Positions 25,614 to 34,211 of a stretch of 64,000 bases of DNA are shown here, piece by piece. Both the position numbers and the translations under genes were made by a program. Numbering within the stretch: position 1 is the first letter of the stretch; the number at the start of each line of letters is the position of its first letter. The stretch is taken from positions 2,170,001-2,234,000 of the forward strand of contig NZ_LT629740.1 in the NCBI RefSeq assembly GCF_900105165.1, in the 5' to 3' direction. This DNA is from Mucilaginibacter mallensis. Lineage in GTDB: Bacteria > Bacteroidota > Bacteroidia > Sphingobacteriales > Sphingobacteriaceae. The notes under the pieces are model-generated. The model saw nothing but the letters and a program-made list of their open reading frames with translations. It did not search any database and was not told the origin of the DNA.

Positions 25614-25621
25614 TAAATTCG
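25614..25621 (+). promoter_or_regulatory. Possible leaderless recR promoter box TAAATTCG
   Basis: TAAATTCG (7 of 8 to TAnnTTTG) ends 4 bases before the recR ATG. The identical box at the identical distance precedes the LolD-like gene at 38234, suggesting transcripts that begin at or next to the start codon. Confidence 0.45.
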
Positions 25622-25625
25622 CATC

Positions 25626-26243
25626 ATGAACTTTTCATCAAAGTTATTGGAGGATGCGGTTGCGGAGTTTTCAAAATTGCCGGGTGTGGGGCAAAAAACC
25701 GCTTTACGATTGGTTTTGCATTTATTAAAACAGGATAGGGCCGAGGTTGACAGGTTTAGCGGTGCTATAAGTAATTTACGTAATAACATACAGTTTTGCC
25801 AAACCTGCCACAATATATCTGATCATGTTGTTTGCGAGATATGTACTGCCCCAAAACGCGATCGGGGCTTAATATGTGTGGTTGAAGATACACGTGATGT
25901 GATGGCCGTAGAGAATACTAATCAGTACAATGGGTTATACCATGTTTTGGGTGGATTGATATCACCAATGGATGGTATAGGCCCGTCTGATCTGGAGGTG
26001 GATACATTGGTGGAGCGCTTAAAGGAAAATGAGGTAAGAGAGGTGATTTTTGCCCTGAGCGCAACCATGGAAGGCGACACCACTATTTTTTATTTAAACA
26101 AAAGATTAAAATCTTACAATATAACTATCTCAACTATAGCTCGTGGCATAGCTTTTGGTGGTGAATTAGAATACGTAGATGAATTGACTTTAGGTCGGTC
26201 AATAGCCACACGTGTTCCATACGAGAATTCACTATCACGATAA
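25626..26243 (+). CDS. recR: Recombination protein RecR
   Basis: A 205-residue RecR, which acts with RecF and RecO to load RecA on gapped DNA. The helix-hairpin-helix region ([17 protein letters not shown]) is followed by the C4 zinc finger (Cys58, 61, 70 and 73 in [17 protein letters not shown]). The Toprim domain starts with [15 protein letters not shown], and the conserved [19 protein letters not shown] follows. Length is normal. A glycosyltransferase gene begins 3 bases after the stop, so recR leads a three-gene operon. Confidence 0.96.
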   Translation: MNFSSKLLEDAVAEFSKLPGVGQKTALRLVLHLLKQDRAEVDRFSGAISNLRNNIQFCQTCHNISDHVVCEICTAPKRDRGLICVVEDTRDVMAVENTNQYNGLYHVLGGLISPMDGIGPSDLEVDTLVERLKENEVREVIFALSATMEGDTTIFYLNKRLKSYNITISTIARGIAFGGELEYVDELTLGRSIATRVPYENSLSR

Positions 26244-26246
26244 AAT

Positions 26247-27086
26247 ATGAAGCTGTCTGTAGTCATTGTTAATTACAATTTTTGTGAAATGCTCAGGCAT
26301 ACGCTTAGTTCTTTAATTGATGCTGGTAAGTATATTGATTATGAGGTTTTTATAGTTGATAATGCCTCTACTGATAAATCTGTTGAGATGCTCAAAAATG
26401 AATTCCCGCAGTTTCATGTTATTGCCAATAACTCAAATGAAGGCTTGGCAAGGTCCTATAACAAGGCTATCAGCATGGCAAAAGGCGAGTATGTTTTACT
26501 GGTCAATCCGGATATAATAAGCTCCAAAAAAACCTTAGAGCGAGCACTTGAGTTTATGGATCTGCATACAGATTCAGGTGGCTTGGGTGTGCGTATGGTA
26601 ACTCCGCAGGGAAGATTCTTACCGGAGTCGAACCGGGGGCTTACATCATCATGGATCTCATTTTTTAAGCTTATTGGCCTGGCGAGTACATTTCCCAAAT
26701 CACGCCTGCTCGATCGTAACCGCAAGGATTGGGTTGAAGAGTTTCAAACTTCGGAGGTCGACTTTTTAAACGGTGCGTTTATGCTGCTCCGCAAAGCAGC
26801 TTTGGATGAAACAGGCTTGTTTGATGAGCATTTTTTCATGTATGGGCATGATATCGACCTCTCATACCGCCTGCGGCTTGCCGGTTATAAGAATTACTAT
26901 TTCCCTAAAACATATATCATTAATGCAGGCGATCGCAGCCTGCCTAAATTTAACTGGCATTTTGTTAAATATTTTTATGGCGCTATGCTTATATTCGCTT
27001 TCAAATATTTATTTAAGATGCCTGAAATTAAAGTAGCAGGCGTGCCGCAACCACAGTTGCCCCTGTTATATGAAGTTGAAAGATAA
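26247..27086 (+). CDS. GT2 family glycosyltransferase
   Basis: A 279-residue GT-A fold glycosyltransferase. MKLSVVIVNYN starts the nucleotide-sugar fold. IVDNASTD is the nucleotide-contact motif, the D-x-D position reads LLVNPDI, and the acceptor-side GAFMLLRKAALDETGLFDEHFFMYGHDIDLSYR is typical of rhamnosyltransferase-like (WbbL-type) enzymes. A hydrophobic C-terminal segment (FYGAMLIFAFKYLF) may touch the membrane. It likely builds a surface polysaccharide. It follows recR by 3 bases and overlaps the SDR gene by 17. Confidence 0.9.
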   Translation: MKLSVVIVNYNFCEMLRHTLSSLIDAGKYIDYEVFIVDNASTDKSVEMLKNEFPQFHVIANNSNEGLARSYNKAISMAKGEYVLLVNPDIISSKKTLERALEFMDLHTDSGGLGVRMVTPQGRFLPESNRGLTSSWISFFKLIGLASTFPKSRLLDRNRKDWVEEFQTSEVDFLNGAFMLLRKAALDETGLFDEHFFMYGHDIDLSYRLRLAGYKNYYFPKTYIINAGDRSLPKFNWHFVKYFYGAMLIFAFKYLFKMPEIKVAGVPQPQLPLLYEVER

Positions 27087-27885
27087 AATTGTAGTCATCA
27101 CCGGTGCTTCGTCAGGTATCGGTAAATCATTAGCTTACGAATTTGCCAAACGCGGCGCCAATCTTGTTTTAGGCGCGCGCCAATATGTAGCTTTATGTGA
27201 AATAACGCAGGACCTTGAGCAGAAATATGGCATCAGGGCTGTAGCCATCCATTGCGATGTTTCAGTTGAGGATGAGTGCGAGCAATTGATTAAGCAAACC
27301 CTGTTAACTTTTAAGAAGATTGATGTGCTGGTAAACAATGCAGGTATATCCATGCGGGCATTGTTTAATGATGTTGATATTAAAGTTTTAAAAGAGTTAA
27401 TGGATGTAAACTTTTGGGGTACAGTATATTGTACTAAATTCGCTTTGCCTGCAATTATAAAATCACAAGGTACAATAGTGGGTGTATCATCCATTGCCGG
27501 TTATAAAGGTTTGCCGGGCCGTACCGGTTATTCAGCATCAAAATTTGCGATGAATGGCTTTTTAGATGCGTTGCGGGTTGAAACTTTAAAGACTGGCGTA
27601 AATATATTAACCGCTTGTCCGGGCTTTACCGCATCAAACATCCGCAATACAGCACTTGATAAAAATGGTAAGCAGCAGGGCGAAAGCACGCTCCACGAAG
27701 AAAAGATGATGACCGCTGATGAAGTGGCCAAAATTATTGTTGACGGTGTAGAGAATCGTTCACGTACGCTGATCATGACGGGCCAGGGTAAACTAACCGT
27801 AGCACTAAGTAAATTTATCCCCGGCTTTTTAGATAAAATGGTTTATAATGTGTTTTCGAAAGAAAAAGATTCATTGTTGAAGTAG
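27070..27885 (+). CDS. Short-chain dehydrogenase/reductase
   Basis: A 271-residue classical SDR. T-G-A-S-S-G-I-G at residues 11-18 binds NAD(P). The NNAG motif is present. The catalytic Ser and Y-x-x-x-K are in VSSIAGYKGLPGRTGYSASKFAM. The C-terminus is slightly long and hydrophobic (VALSKFIPGFLDKMVYNVF), as in SDRs that act on lipids or retinol-like substrates. The start overlaps the preceding glycosyltransferase by 17 bases, so translation is probably coupled. The substrate is not readable. Confidence 0.92.
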   Translation: MKLKDKIVVITGASSGIGKSLAYEFAKRGANLVLGARQYVALCEITQDLEQKYGIRAVAIHCDVSVEDECEQLIKQTLLTFKKIDVLVNNAGISMRALFNDVDIKVLKELMDVNFWGTVYCTKFALPAIIKSQGTIVGVSSIAGYKGLPGRTGYSASKFAMNGFLDALRVETLKTGVNILTACPGFTASNIRNTALDKNGKQQGESTLHEEKMMTADEVAKIIVDGVENRSRTLIMTGQGKLTVALSKFIPGFLDKMVYNVFSKEKDSLLK

Positions 27886-27892
27886 ATTTATA

Positions 27893-28867
27893 CTACGCTT
27901 CGGCTTTGGTCTCCAATTCCGGTAATTCAACTAAATCGTAATCGCTTATTTTGCTCAAATCCAACACTATGCGGCCGTTATCTTCACGGTCGAGTACTGT
28001 TTTGAACTTAGCACCCCAAATTATGTCTTTATCCTGGTAAGCTGTGCGGGAATGTACCGTTTGTGAAAAAGCATCATCAAATGTTTTAAGCAGTATAGCA
28101 AAGGTAGCTTCTGATTTATTGAGATCGTCAAGCGTCATATCCTTTAAAGGACTATGATCGTCAAGAGGGTGTACAACTGTCCAGTTCAGCGTTAGTATGC
28201 TTACAGATCTTCTTTCAAGCTTTAGTGGGAAAAATCTTCGGACCGGTTTCCCATTTACGTCTTCATTGTAAGAAAAAATAACCTCCATATTCAGATCAAC
28301 CAAAATATTCATGCGTAGATTAGCTAACCTAAACATTAAGCCGCGTCCATTTTCTAAATATGGTGCTACCAATATGTTTTTGCTATAGATAATCCTCGCT
28401 GATGGTCTTGAGAAACGCCCGTAAAGCAAGCCTGTTGCCAAAGCAAATGCCAATAACCCCATCATTGATTCAAATGCGGCTACACTGTTTGCCGCCATTC
28501 CGCGGGGGTTAATATGTCCATAGCCTACGGTTGATATGGTTTGAGCCGAAAAAAAGAAAGCTTCCCAAAAGCGGGTAAGTGCTGAATCCTCATGTGTGCC
28601 ATACAAGCTGTTGGGGCCTATTGCAACATAAATGAGGGCGAAAAAAACGTTGGTAACAACATAAACACTAAATACCAATCCCCAAAATTTCACCCAGCTC
28701 ATGGTGATCAGCTTATGATAATTATTCGCAGTGTTTAAGAAGGGCAATCCCCTGCGTTTCACGTTCGGCGAACCATCCTTATTTATTAAGGGCTGGTTTT
28801 TCATTACCGGCTGATAACCGAAACCAAGATCATCTTCGGGGTTAACTTTTCGAGTAGGTATGGACAT
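27893..28867 (-). CDS. KirBac-type inward-rectifier potassium channel
   Basis: A 324-residue channel subunit. A slide-helix region (YHKLITMSWVKFWGLVF) is followed by the outer helix (about 60-84) and the pore helix with selectivity filter T113-V-G-Y-G117 (QTISTVGYGHINPRG). Next come the inner helix (ESMMGLLAFALATGLLYGRFS) and an immunoglobulin-like cytoplasmic domain with NGRGLMFRLANLRMNILVDLNMEV, the Kir signature. It forms a tetrameric inner-membrane K+ channel gated by lipids or ligands. It converges on the SDR gene with only 7 bases between stops, and no terminator is visible there. Confidence 0.95.
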   Translation of the reverse strand: MSIPTRKVNPEDDLGFGYQPVMKNQPLINKDGSPNVKRRGLPFLNTANNYHKLITMSWVKFWGLVFSVYVVTNVFFALIYVAIGPNSLYGTHEDSALTRFWEAFFFSAQTISTVGYGHINPRGMAANSVAAFESMMGLLAFALATGLLYGRFSRPSARIIYSKNILVAPYLENGRGLMFRLANLRMNILVDLNMEVIFSYNEDVNGKPVRRFFPLKLERRSVSILTLNWTVVHPLDDHSPLKDMTLDDLNKSEATFAILLKTFDDAFSQTVHSRTAYQDKDIIWGAKFKTVLDREDNGRIVLDLSKISDYDLVELPELETKAEA

Positions 28868-28879
28868 GTTTTTGCTGGT

Positions 28880-28969
28880 GATTAAGTTGATTGGTTGATT
28901 AAGTGAGTGGTTGCTAAGATTGGATAATAACTTAATTAACCCAATAAACCACTCACTTAATCAACTCAC
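28880..28969. repeat. Word hairpin, word GATTAAGTGAGTGGTTG
   Basis: Left arm GATTAAGTTGATTGGTTGAT plus TAAGTGAGTGGTTG; right arm ACCACTCACTTAATCAACTC preceded by further AATTAACCCAATAA. The arms are slipped repeats rather than one exact palindrome. It lies between divergent kir and trp units, just before the trp promoter. Confidence 0.8.
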
Positions 28970-28989
28970 ACCGTAAATTTATCATTCTG

Positions 28990-29021
28990 TTTGCTTTTAG
29001 TAAAAACTATTTCCATATTTG
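28990..29021 (+). promoter_or_regulatory. Probable trp leader promoter
   Basis: TTTG at 28990-28993, a 20-base spacer and CATATTTG at 29014-29021 (7 of 8 to TAnnTTTG). Transcription would start near 29028, ten bases before the leader-peptide start codon. Confidence 0.6.
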
Positions 29022-29037
29022 TCGCACAATAATAACA

Positions 29038-29079
29038 GTGAAAATATTAAACAACAATTGGTGGTGGCTAAACGAGTAA
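29038..29079 (+). CDS. trpL: trp operon leader peptide (three consecutive Trp codons)
   Basis: GTG starts a 13-codon frame reading M-K-I-L-N-N-N-W-W-W-L-N-E-stop. Three adjacent TGG codons (29059-29067) just upstream of the trp structural genes are the mark of a Trp-sensing leader peptide. The stop codon lies at the 5' edge of the antiterminator strand, the spacing needed for ribosome-position control. No in-frame ATG exists upstream, so the GTG start is the only candidate. Confidence 0.85.
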   Translation: MKILNNNWWWLNE

Positions 29080-29152
29080 TCGTAAGGCAATTCCATTTTT
29101 GTTTTTTTAACATATACAGAAGAAGGGTTGCCATACGGTAACCCTTTTTTTA
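29079..29152 (+). promoter_or_regulatory. trp transcription attenuator (antiterminator and terminator)
   Basis: Terminator: GGGTTGCC (29125-29132) pairs with GGTAACCC (29137-29144), loop ATAC, then seven T. Antiterminator: CGTAAGGCAA (29081-29090) pairs with TTGCCATACG (29128-29137) with one mismatch, extended by T80-G38 and A79-T39. It takes away the terminator's 5' strand. A ribosome stalled on the Trp codons leaves the antiterminator free. One that reaches the stop covers it and lets the terminator form. This is the classical ribosome-mediated logic, inferred from geometry. Confidence 0.82.
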
Positions 29153-29165
29153 TACTATTATGCGA

Positions 29166-29259
29166 TGTCATTTCGAACGAGGTACGAGGAGAAATCTTCT
29201 ACGAAACGCAAATCGATGAGCAGGTTGCAGAAGATTTCTCACTCTCGTTCGAAATGACA
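29166..29259. repeat. TGTCAT palindromic element 7, inside the trp leader
   Basis: Left arm TGTCATTTCGAACGAGGTAC...GAGAAATCTTCT; right arm AGAAGATTTCTCACTCTCGT then TCGAAATGACA. It separates the attenuator from trpD, so read-through transcripts must cross it. Confidence 0.85.
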
Positions 29260-29274
29260 AACAGAATTTAAATT

Positions 29275-30264
29275 ATGAAGCAGATATTAAACCATCTTTT
29301 TGAAAATAAAACATTTACCCGTGAGCAATCAAAAGAGATTTTGATAAACATTGCACAGGGTAAATATAACAACTCGCAAATGGCGGCGTTTATGACTGCC
29401 TATTGCATGCGCAGCATTACGGTTAACGAACTGGAAGGCTTTCGTGATGCCATGCTGGAGCTTTGCCTTAACATCGACCTTGAAACAGGCGAAATGATTG
29501 ACCTTTGCGGTACAGGTGGCGATGGTAAGGATACTTTTAATATATCTACCCTGGCATCATTTGTAGTGGCAGGAGCAGGTTATAAAGTAGCTAAACATGG
29601 TAACTATGGGGTATCGTCAGGCTGTGGCTCATCAAATGTGATAGAGTTTTTAGGCTATCAGTTTACAAATGATGCTGATAAGCTCAGGAGCAGTATTGAT
29701 AAAGCTAACATCTGCTTTCTGCACGCTCCATTGTTCCACCCGGCTATGAAAACCGTTGCTCCTATACGCCGTGAATTAGGTGTGAAAACATTTTTTAACA
29801 TGCTTGGCCCATTGGTTAACCCGGCTAAGCCTGAAAATCAACTGGTAGGGGTGTATAACCTGGAGCTTGCACGTGTATTTGCCTATCTTTATCAAAAATC
29901 CGATAAGAAATATACCATCGTAAATGCGCTTGAAGGTTATGACGAAGTTTCGCTAACCTGCGATTTTAAAACGTTCAGCGCTGATGGGGAGAAAATAAAC
30001 AGCATTGAAAGTTTAGGCTTTAATAAGCTTAATCCGGCTGAAATAACCGGCGGACATACTGTAAGTGAGTCAGCTGATATTTTTATGAAAGTGCTTAATG
30101 TTGAAGCTACCGCCGCGCAAGCGAACGTGGTTTTATGTAATGCAGCATTAGCCATTAAAACAATTTGCCCCGGAAAAAGCTTTGCTGATTGTTTTTATGA
30201 AGCAGAGGAAGCGTTAGCTGCTAAAAAAGCATTGAACAGTTTTAAAACTTTGATCAATAATTAA
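29275..30264 (+). CDS. trpD: Anthranilate phosphoribosyltransferase
   Basis: A 329-residue TrpD that joins anthranilate to PRPP, the second step of tryptophan synthesis. The glycine-rich PRPP loop D-L-C-G-T-G-G-D-G-K-D-T-F-N-I-S-T, the KHGNYGVSSGCGSSNVIEFLGY anthranilate channel region and the FNMLGPLVNPA segment are all present. No glutamine-amidotransferase domain is fused. Here it is the first structural gene after the attenuator, although trpE and trpG normally precede it. trpF starts 3 bases after its stop. Confidence 0.96.
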   Translation: MKQILNHLFENKTFTREQSKEILINIAQGKYNNSQMAAFMTAYCMRSITVNELEGFRDAMLELCLNIDLETGEMIDLCGTGGDGKDTFNISTLASFVVAGAGYKVAKHGNYGVSSGCGSSNVIEFLGYQFTNDADKLRSSIDKANICFLHAPLFHPAMKTVAPIRRELGVKTFFNMLGPLVNPAKPENQLVGVYNLELARVFAYLYQKSDKKYTIVNALEGYDEVSLTCDFKTFSADGEKINSIESLGFNKLNPAEITGGHTVSESADIFMKVLNVEATAAQANVVLCNAALAIKTICPGKSFADCFYEAEEALAAKKALNSFKTLINN

Positions 30265-30267
30265 AGC

Positions 30268-30909
30268 ATGAAAATTAAGGTTTGCGGTTTAAGAGATCCA
30301 CAAAATATTGAACAGGTGGCTGGGTTAACACCCGACTACATGGGCTTTATTTTCTATGGCCCATCGCCACGCTTTGTTGCTGATGTGCCGGTGGAAACTT
30401 TAAATGCTTTACCTTCGTCCATTACCAAAACAGCGGTGTTTGTTAATGAGATTGCAGAAAATATTGATGCGCTTATAGATCAATTTCAGTTTGATGCCAT
30501 ACAATTACATGGTAATGAAAGCCCTGAGTTTTGCGCTGAATTTAAGGATAGGGTAACAGTATTAAAGGCTTTCGGACTAAATGATGGCTTTGATTTTGAG
30601 CAATTGAATGCTTATATTGATAAGGTTGATTTCTTTTTGTTCGATACAAAGACAGATATTCACGGCGGCTCAGGCAAGACGTTCGACTGGGATATATTGG
30701 ATAAATACCAGCTGGACATCCCTTTCTTTTTGAGCGGTGGCATCAGCCTAGATAATTTAGAAGAGATAAAAAAGATTACACACCCACAGTTTTATGGGGT
30801 CGACCTGAACAGTCGCTTTGAAATTGCACCGGGGATGAAAAATATAGAGAAATTAAAAGTGGCATTTACTGCCATTAAACAATTTGATACAAATGAAATA
30901 CGGAGTTAA
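30268..30909 (+). CDS. trpF: Phosphoribosylanthranilate isomerase
   Basis: A 213-residue TIM barrel that isomerises phosphoribosylanthranilate to CdRP. The catalytic cysteine is Cys6 in [11 protein letters not shown]. The general-acid aspartate is in FFLFDTKTD, followed by the phosphate-binding FFLSGGIS and GVDLNSRFE. Length is normal and it is not fused to trpC. The stop codon lies 17 bases inside trpB, which points to translational coupling. Confidence 0.95.
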   Translation: MKIKVCGLRDPQNIEQVAGLTPDYMGFIFYGPSPRFVADVPVETLNALPSSITKTAVFVNEIAENIDALIDQFQFDAIQLHGNESPEFCAEFKDRVTVLKAFGLNDGFDFEQLNAYIDKVDFFLFDTKTDIHGGSGKTFDWDILDKYQLDIPFFLSGGISLDNLEEIKKITHPQFYGVDLNSRFEIAPGMKNIEKLKVAFTAIKQFDTNEIRS

Positions 30910-32074
30910 TGAATTAGGCTATTATGGCGATTTTGGCGGAGCATATATACCAGAGATGCTTTACCCCAATGTTGAGGAATTAAGGCAGCAGTACTTAAAC
31001 ATTATTAATGATGCTGGTTTTAAAGCTGAATTCGACCAGTTATTAAAGGATTATGTTGGCAGGCCTTCGCCATTATATCACGCTAAAAGATATTCTGAAA
31101 AATATGGTGCAAACATATTTTTTAAGCGTGAGGATCTGAACCATACCGGCTCGCACAAAATTAATAATGCCATCGGCCAGATACTTTTGGCCCAACGCTT
31201 AGGTAAAAAACGCATCATTGCTGAAACAGGTGCAGGTCAGCACGGCGTAGCTACTGCTACGGTTTGCGCTTTAATGGGGCTTGAATGTATTGTTTACATG
31301 GGCGAGATTGATATGGCACGTCAGGCGCCAAATGTGGCCCGTATGAAAATGTTGGGTGCTAAAGTAGTTCCGGCTACATCGGGCAGTAAAACGCTTAAGG
31401 ACGCTACTAATGAGGCCATGCGCGATTGGATTGCTAATCCTGTTGATACACATTACATTATTGGGTCGGTAGTTGGGCCTTATCCATACCCGGATATGGT
31501 TGCGAGGTTCCAATCCATCATATCGCTGGAAGCCAAAAAACAATTGCTGGAGCATACCGGTAAGGAATTACCGGAATATGTGATGGCCTGTGTGGGTGGC
31601 GGCAGCAATGCAATGGGTATGTTCTATCATTTTTTGGATAATGAAAGGGTTAAGCTGATAGCAGTTGAAGCGGCGGGCAAAGGTGTTGATAGCGGTCATT
31701 CTGCAGCAACTACATTTTTAGGCAGGGAAGGCGTATTGCATGGCAGTCGTACTATATTGATGCAGACTGATGACGGGCAGGTTGTTGAGCCATATTCTGT
31801 TTCGGCAGGATTGGATTACCCAGGCATAGGCCCGCAGCACGCACATCTGTATAAAATAAACCGTGCACAATACGTAAGCATTACGGATGATGAAGCTTTG
31901 CAAGCCGGATTACTTTGCTCACAACTAGAGGGCATTATCCCGGCCATTGAAACAGCGCATGCTTTAGCGCAGCTTGAAAAAATGCAGTTCAAAGCCAGTG
32001 ACAATGTAATAATCTGCATATCAGGCAGGGGAGATAAAGATTTAGAGACTTATATAAAATATTTCGGATTTTAA
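30893..32074 (+). CDS. trpB: Tryptophan synthase beta subunit
   Basis: A 393-residue TrpB that condenses indole with serine using PLP. The PLP lysine is Lys89 in [10 protein letters not shown], the catalytic Glu lies in [11 protein letters not shown], and the phosphate-binding [10 protein letters not shown] loop is intact. I start at ATG 30893 ([21 protein letters not shown]), which overlaps trpF by 17 bases; a TTG 9 bases earlier is less likely. A word hairpin separates it from trpA. Confidence 0.97.
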   Translation: MKYGVNELGYYGDFGGAYIPEMLYPNVEELRQQYLNIINDAGFKAEFDQLLKDYVGRPSPLYHAKRYSEKYGANIFFKREDLNHTGSHKINNAIGQILLAQRLGKKRIIAETGAGQHGVATATVCALMGLECIVYMGEIDMARQAPNVARMKMLGAKVVPATSGSKTLKDATNEAMRDWIANPVDTHYIIGSVVGPYPYPDMVARFQSIISLEAKKQLLEHTGKELPEYVMACVGGGSNAMGMFYHFLDNERVKLIAVEAAGKGVDSGHSAATTFLGREGVLHGSRTILMQTDDGQVVEPYSVSAGLDYPGIGPQHAHLYKINRAQYVSITDDEALQAGLLCSQLEGIIPAIETAHALAQLEKMQFKASDNVIICISGRGDKDLETYIKYFGF

Positions 32075-32076
32075 TT

Positions 32077-32153
32077 TTGGTTCATAGTTCATGGTTGATA
32101 GTTCATAGTAATATGCACTGCCATGAACTATTAACTATCAACCATGAACTAAC
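32077..32153. repeat. Word hairpin, word GGTTCATAGTTCATGGTTGAT, between trpB and trpA
   Basis: Left arm TTGGTTCATAGTTCATGGTT then GATAGTTCATAGT; right arm CATGAACTATTAACTATCAA then CCATGAACTAAC. The arms are complementary in a slipped register around about 12 bases. It fills the trpB-trpA gap and ends 2 bases before the trpA ATG. Confidence 0.85.
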
Positions 32154-32155
32154 AA

Positions 32156-32926
32156 ATGAACCGCTTACAAAACCTTTTCCATACAAAAAAAAGTAACCTG
32201 CTATCTATCTATTATACGGCCGGTTATCCTGAACTGAATACTACCGTTGATATTGCCGAGGCATTGGAAAAAGCCGGCGCTGATTTCCTGGAGATTGGTT
32301 TCCCATATTCTGATCCGGTGGCTGACGGGCCTACTATTCAGCATAGTTCAGAAACGGCATTGCAAAACGGCATGACTGTGCATGTTTTGTTTGAGCAGTT
32401 GAAAGATCTGCGTAAAAGTGTAAACATCCCTATACTGCTAATGGGTTATGTGAACCCCATATTGCAATATGGTATAGAGCAATTCTGTAAAACAGCTTCG
32501 GAAGTAGGGGTAGACGGTATTATCGTACCTGACCTGCCCATGTATGAGTATGAAGCCATGTATTCCAAATACTTTTTGGATAATAACCTGAGCAATATCT
32601 TCCTGGTTACACCGCAAACATCGGAAGATCGTATCCGCAAGATTGATGAGCTGAGTAATAGCTTTATTTACCTGCTTTCATCATCATCCATAACCGGTGG
32701 CAGCTTAAATGTATCAACCAATATTGAGGATTATTACAAGCGTATTAAGGCTATGGAGTTAAATAACCCAGCTATTATTGGTTTTGGGATCTCCAACAAT
32801 GCCACCTTTACAAAAGCTTGCGAATACGCCAGCGGTGCTATTGTAGGAAGCGCGTTTGTGAAACTATTAGCTGAAGATAATTATTTGGAGAAGATACCGG
32901 CGTTTGTGAAAGGGATAAGGCCGTAA
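32156..32926 (+). CDS. trpA: Tryptophan synthase alpha subunit
   Basis: A 256-residue TIM-barrel lyase that releases indole from indole-3-glycerol phosphate for TrpB. Catalytic Glu46 and Asp57 are seen in FLEIGFPYSDPVADGPTIQ, and the phosphate-binding GFGISN and AIVGSAFVK loops are present. Last gene of the trp unit. Ribosome entry is next to the word hairpin, which may affect the TrpA/TrpB ratio (inference). Confidence 0.96.
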   Translation: MNRLQNLFHTKKSNLLSIYYTAGYPELNTTVDIAEALEKAGADFLEIGFPYSDPVADGPTIQHSSETALQNGMTVHVLFEQLKDLRKSVNIPILLMGYVNPILQYGIEQFCKTASEVGVDGIIVPDLPMYEYEAMYSKYFLDNNLSNIFLVTPQTSEDRIRKIDELSNSFIYLLSSSSITGGSLNVSTNIEDYYKRIKAMELNNPAIIGFGISNNATFTKACEYASGAIVGSAFVKLLAEDNYLEKIPAFVKGIRP

Positions 32927-32939
32927 TGTAATTATCTAA

Positions 32940-33368
32940 CTAAAAAATATTCCAAAAGTCTCTTGTAATAGCTTGAGGATTTTCTTTTATAACAAATGCT
33001 TTAAAACTCCTTAATGAGGAAGTAAAGATGCGTGGGTAAAAAATAGCAAAGCAATCTCCATCCGCAGTATGATACTTTATTTTATAAAAGCCATTCGACC
33101 CCAATAATGGTCTTTTTACATAGTATATATTCTTTAAGCTTATTGTTAATTCATTGTGCTTATCAATTAGATACATGTTATTCTCGTCAAATTCAATTTT
33201 ATCAGGTAAATAAAAAAACATATAATAAAAAAAGCCTGATGCTATAAATATACCGAGTAGTGTAGATAGCCTGGGATCACCAATCATAGCAACGCAAATA
33301 AGCAGTATGAAAATAATCACTATGGACTTGAATACAATTAGATTACTTGAGAGTTTTATACGAGCCAT
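32940..33368 (-). CDS. Hypothetical membrane protein with PH-like domain appearance
   Basis: A 142-residue protein with two hydrophobic segments (IVFKSIVIIFILLICVAMI and STLLGIFIASGFFYYMFFYL), followed by a predicted beta-rich soluble part (KIEFDENNMYLIDKHNELTISLKNIYYVKRPLL) that looks like the small bacterial PH-type domain. Not a family I can name. It lies just downstream of the tsaC-like gene on the same strand, 29 bases away, and may be co-transcribed. It converges on trpA with a 13-base gap and no terminator. Confidence 0.65.
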   Translation of the reverse strand: MARIKLSSNLIVFKSIVIIFILLICVAMIGDPRLSTLLGIFIASGFFYYMFFYLPDKIEFDENNMYLIDKHNELTISLKNIYYVKRPLLGSNGFYKIKYHTADGDCFAIFYPRIFTSSLRSFKAFVIKENPQAITRDFWNIF

Positions 33369-33397
33369 TGAGTAAATGTAATATTGGAAATGATATA

Positions 33398-34018
33398 TTA
33401 CAAATACAACTCCAGTTCACCTTTGCCTTCACGGATGATCTCAAAGTCGCCAGCAGTGCAATCAACTATGGTGGATGCTACGTTGCCGCCATATCCGCCA
33501 TCAATTACGATATCAACCAGGTCCTGGTACTTTTCATAGATCAGTTCCGGGTCTGTTGAGTATTCGATGATCTCGTCGTCATCTTTTATAGATGCTGATA
33601 CGATCGGGTTTCCTAAAGCCTTTACAATTTCGCGGGCTATGTTATTATCGGGTACCCTTATACCAACTGTTTTTTTGTTGGAGCTAAGCAGCTTTGGTAC
33701 CATGTGGCTGGCATTAAATATAAAGGTAAACGGCCCAGGCAATGCCTTTTTCAACACACGGAAAGTAGTATTGTCGATAGGCTTAATATAATCTGATATG
33801 TGGCTGAGATCATAGCATATAAATGAGAAATTCGCTTTCTCAGGTTTAATGTTCCGGATACGGCATATGGCTTCGATAGCCTTATGATTAGTAATATCAC
33901 AACCTAATCCATAAACAGTATCAGTAGGGTAGATGATAAGCCCACCTTTGCGCAGCACTTCAACTACTTGTTCAATAGCTTTTGGGTTTGGATTTTCGGG
34001 GTAGATCTTTATGAGCAT
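33398..34018 (-). CDS. L-threonylcarbamoyladenylate synthase (TsaC/YrdC family)
   Basis: A 206-residue YrdC-domain protein that makes threonylcarbamoyl-AMP from Thr, bicarbonate and ATP for the t6A37 tRNA modification. The signature [21 protein letters not shown] and the distal [14 protein letters not shown] and PIVSASI segments are present. It lacks the C-terminal Sua5 domain, so it is the TsaC type. YciO-like paralogues share these motifs, hence no gene symbol. Confidence 0.88.
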   Translation of the reverse strand: MLIKIYPENPNPKAIEQVVEVLRKGGLIIYPTDTVYGLGCDITNHKAIEAICRIRNIKPEKANFSFICYDLSHISDYIKPIDNTTFRVLKKALPGPFTFIFNASHMVPKLLSSNKKTVGIRVPDNNIAREIVKALGNPIVSASIKDDDEIIEYSTDPELIYEKYQDLVDIVIDGGYGGNVASTIVDCTAGDFEIIREGKGELELYL

Positions 34019-34025
34019 GTTCGTG

Positions 34026-34210
34026 TATTTCGGAATTAGGATGTTCGATTTCGGATTTGCTTTAATACGAACATTTAATAATAATGGTCGAAGTTAAAAG
34101 GATATTTACTAATATTTGTTTGTTTATAGCAAAAAACAGGGTTTGCAATATTATTACAAACCCTGTTAAAATATATAAATCCGAAATCAAAATTCCGAAT
34201 TTCGAAATCA
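34026..34210. repeat. Word hairpin arms with CCGAAAT/ATTTCGG word flanking a terminator
   Basis: Left arm TATTTCGGAATTAGGATGTT then CGATTTCGGATTTGC (34026-34060); right arm AAATCCGAAATCAAAATTCC then GAATTTCGAAATC (34177-34210). The arms flank the yceI terminator. The right arm ends one base before the yceI stop codon. Confidence 0.7.
34131..34170 (-). terminator. Intrinsic terminator of the YceI-like gene
   Basis: On the minus strand AACAGGGTTTG pairs with CAAACCCTGTT around an AT-rich loop, followed by a T6 tract (plus-strand A run at 34131-34136). It lies between the two arms of a word hairpin. Confidence 0.8.
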
Positions 34211-34211
34211 A

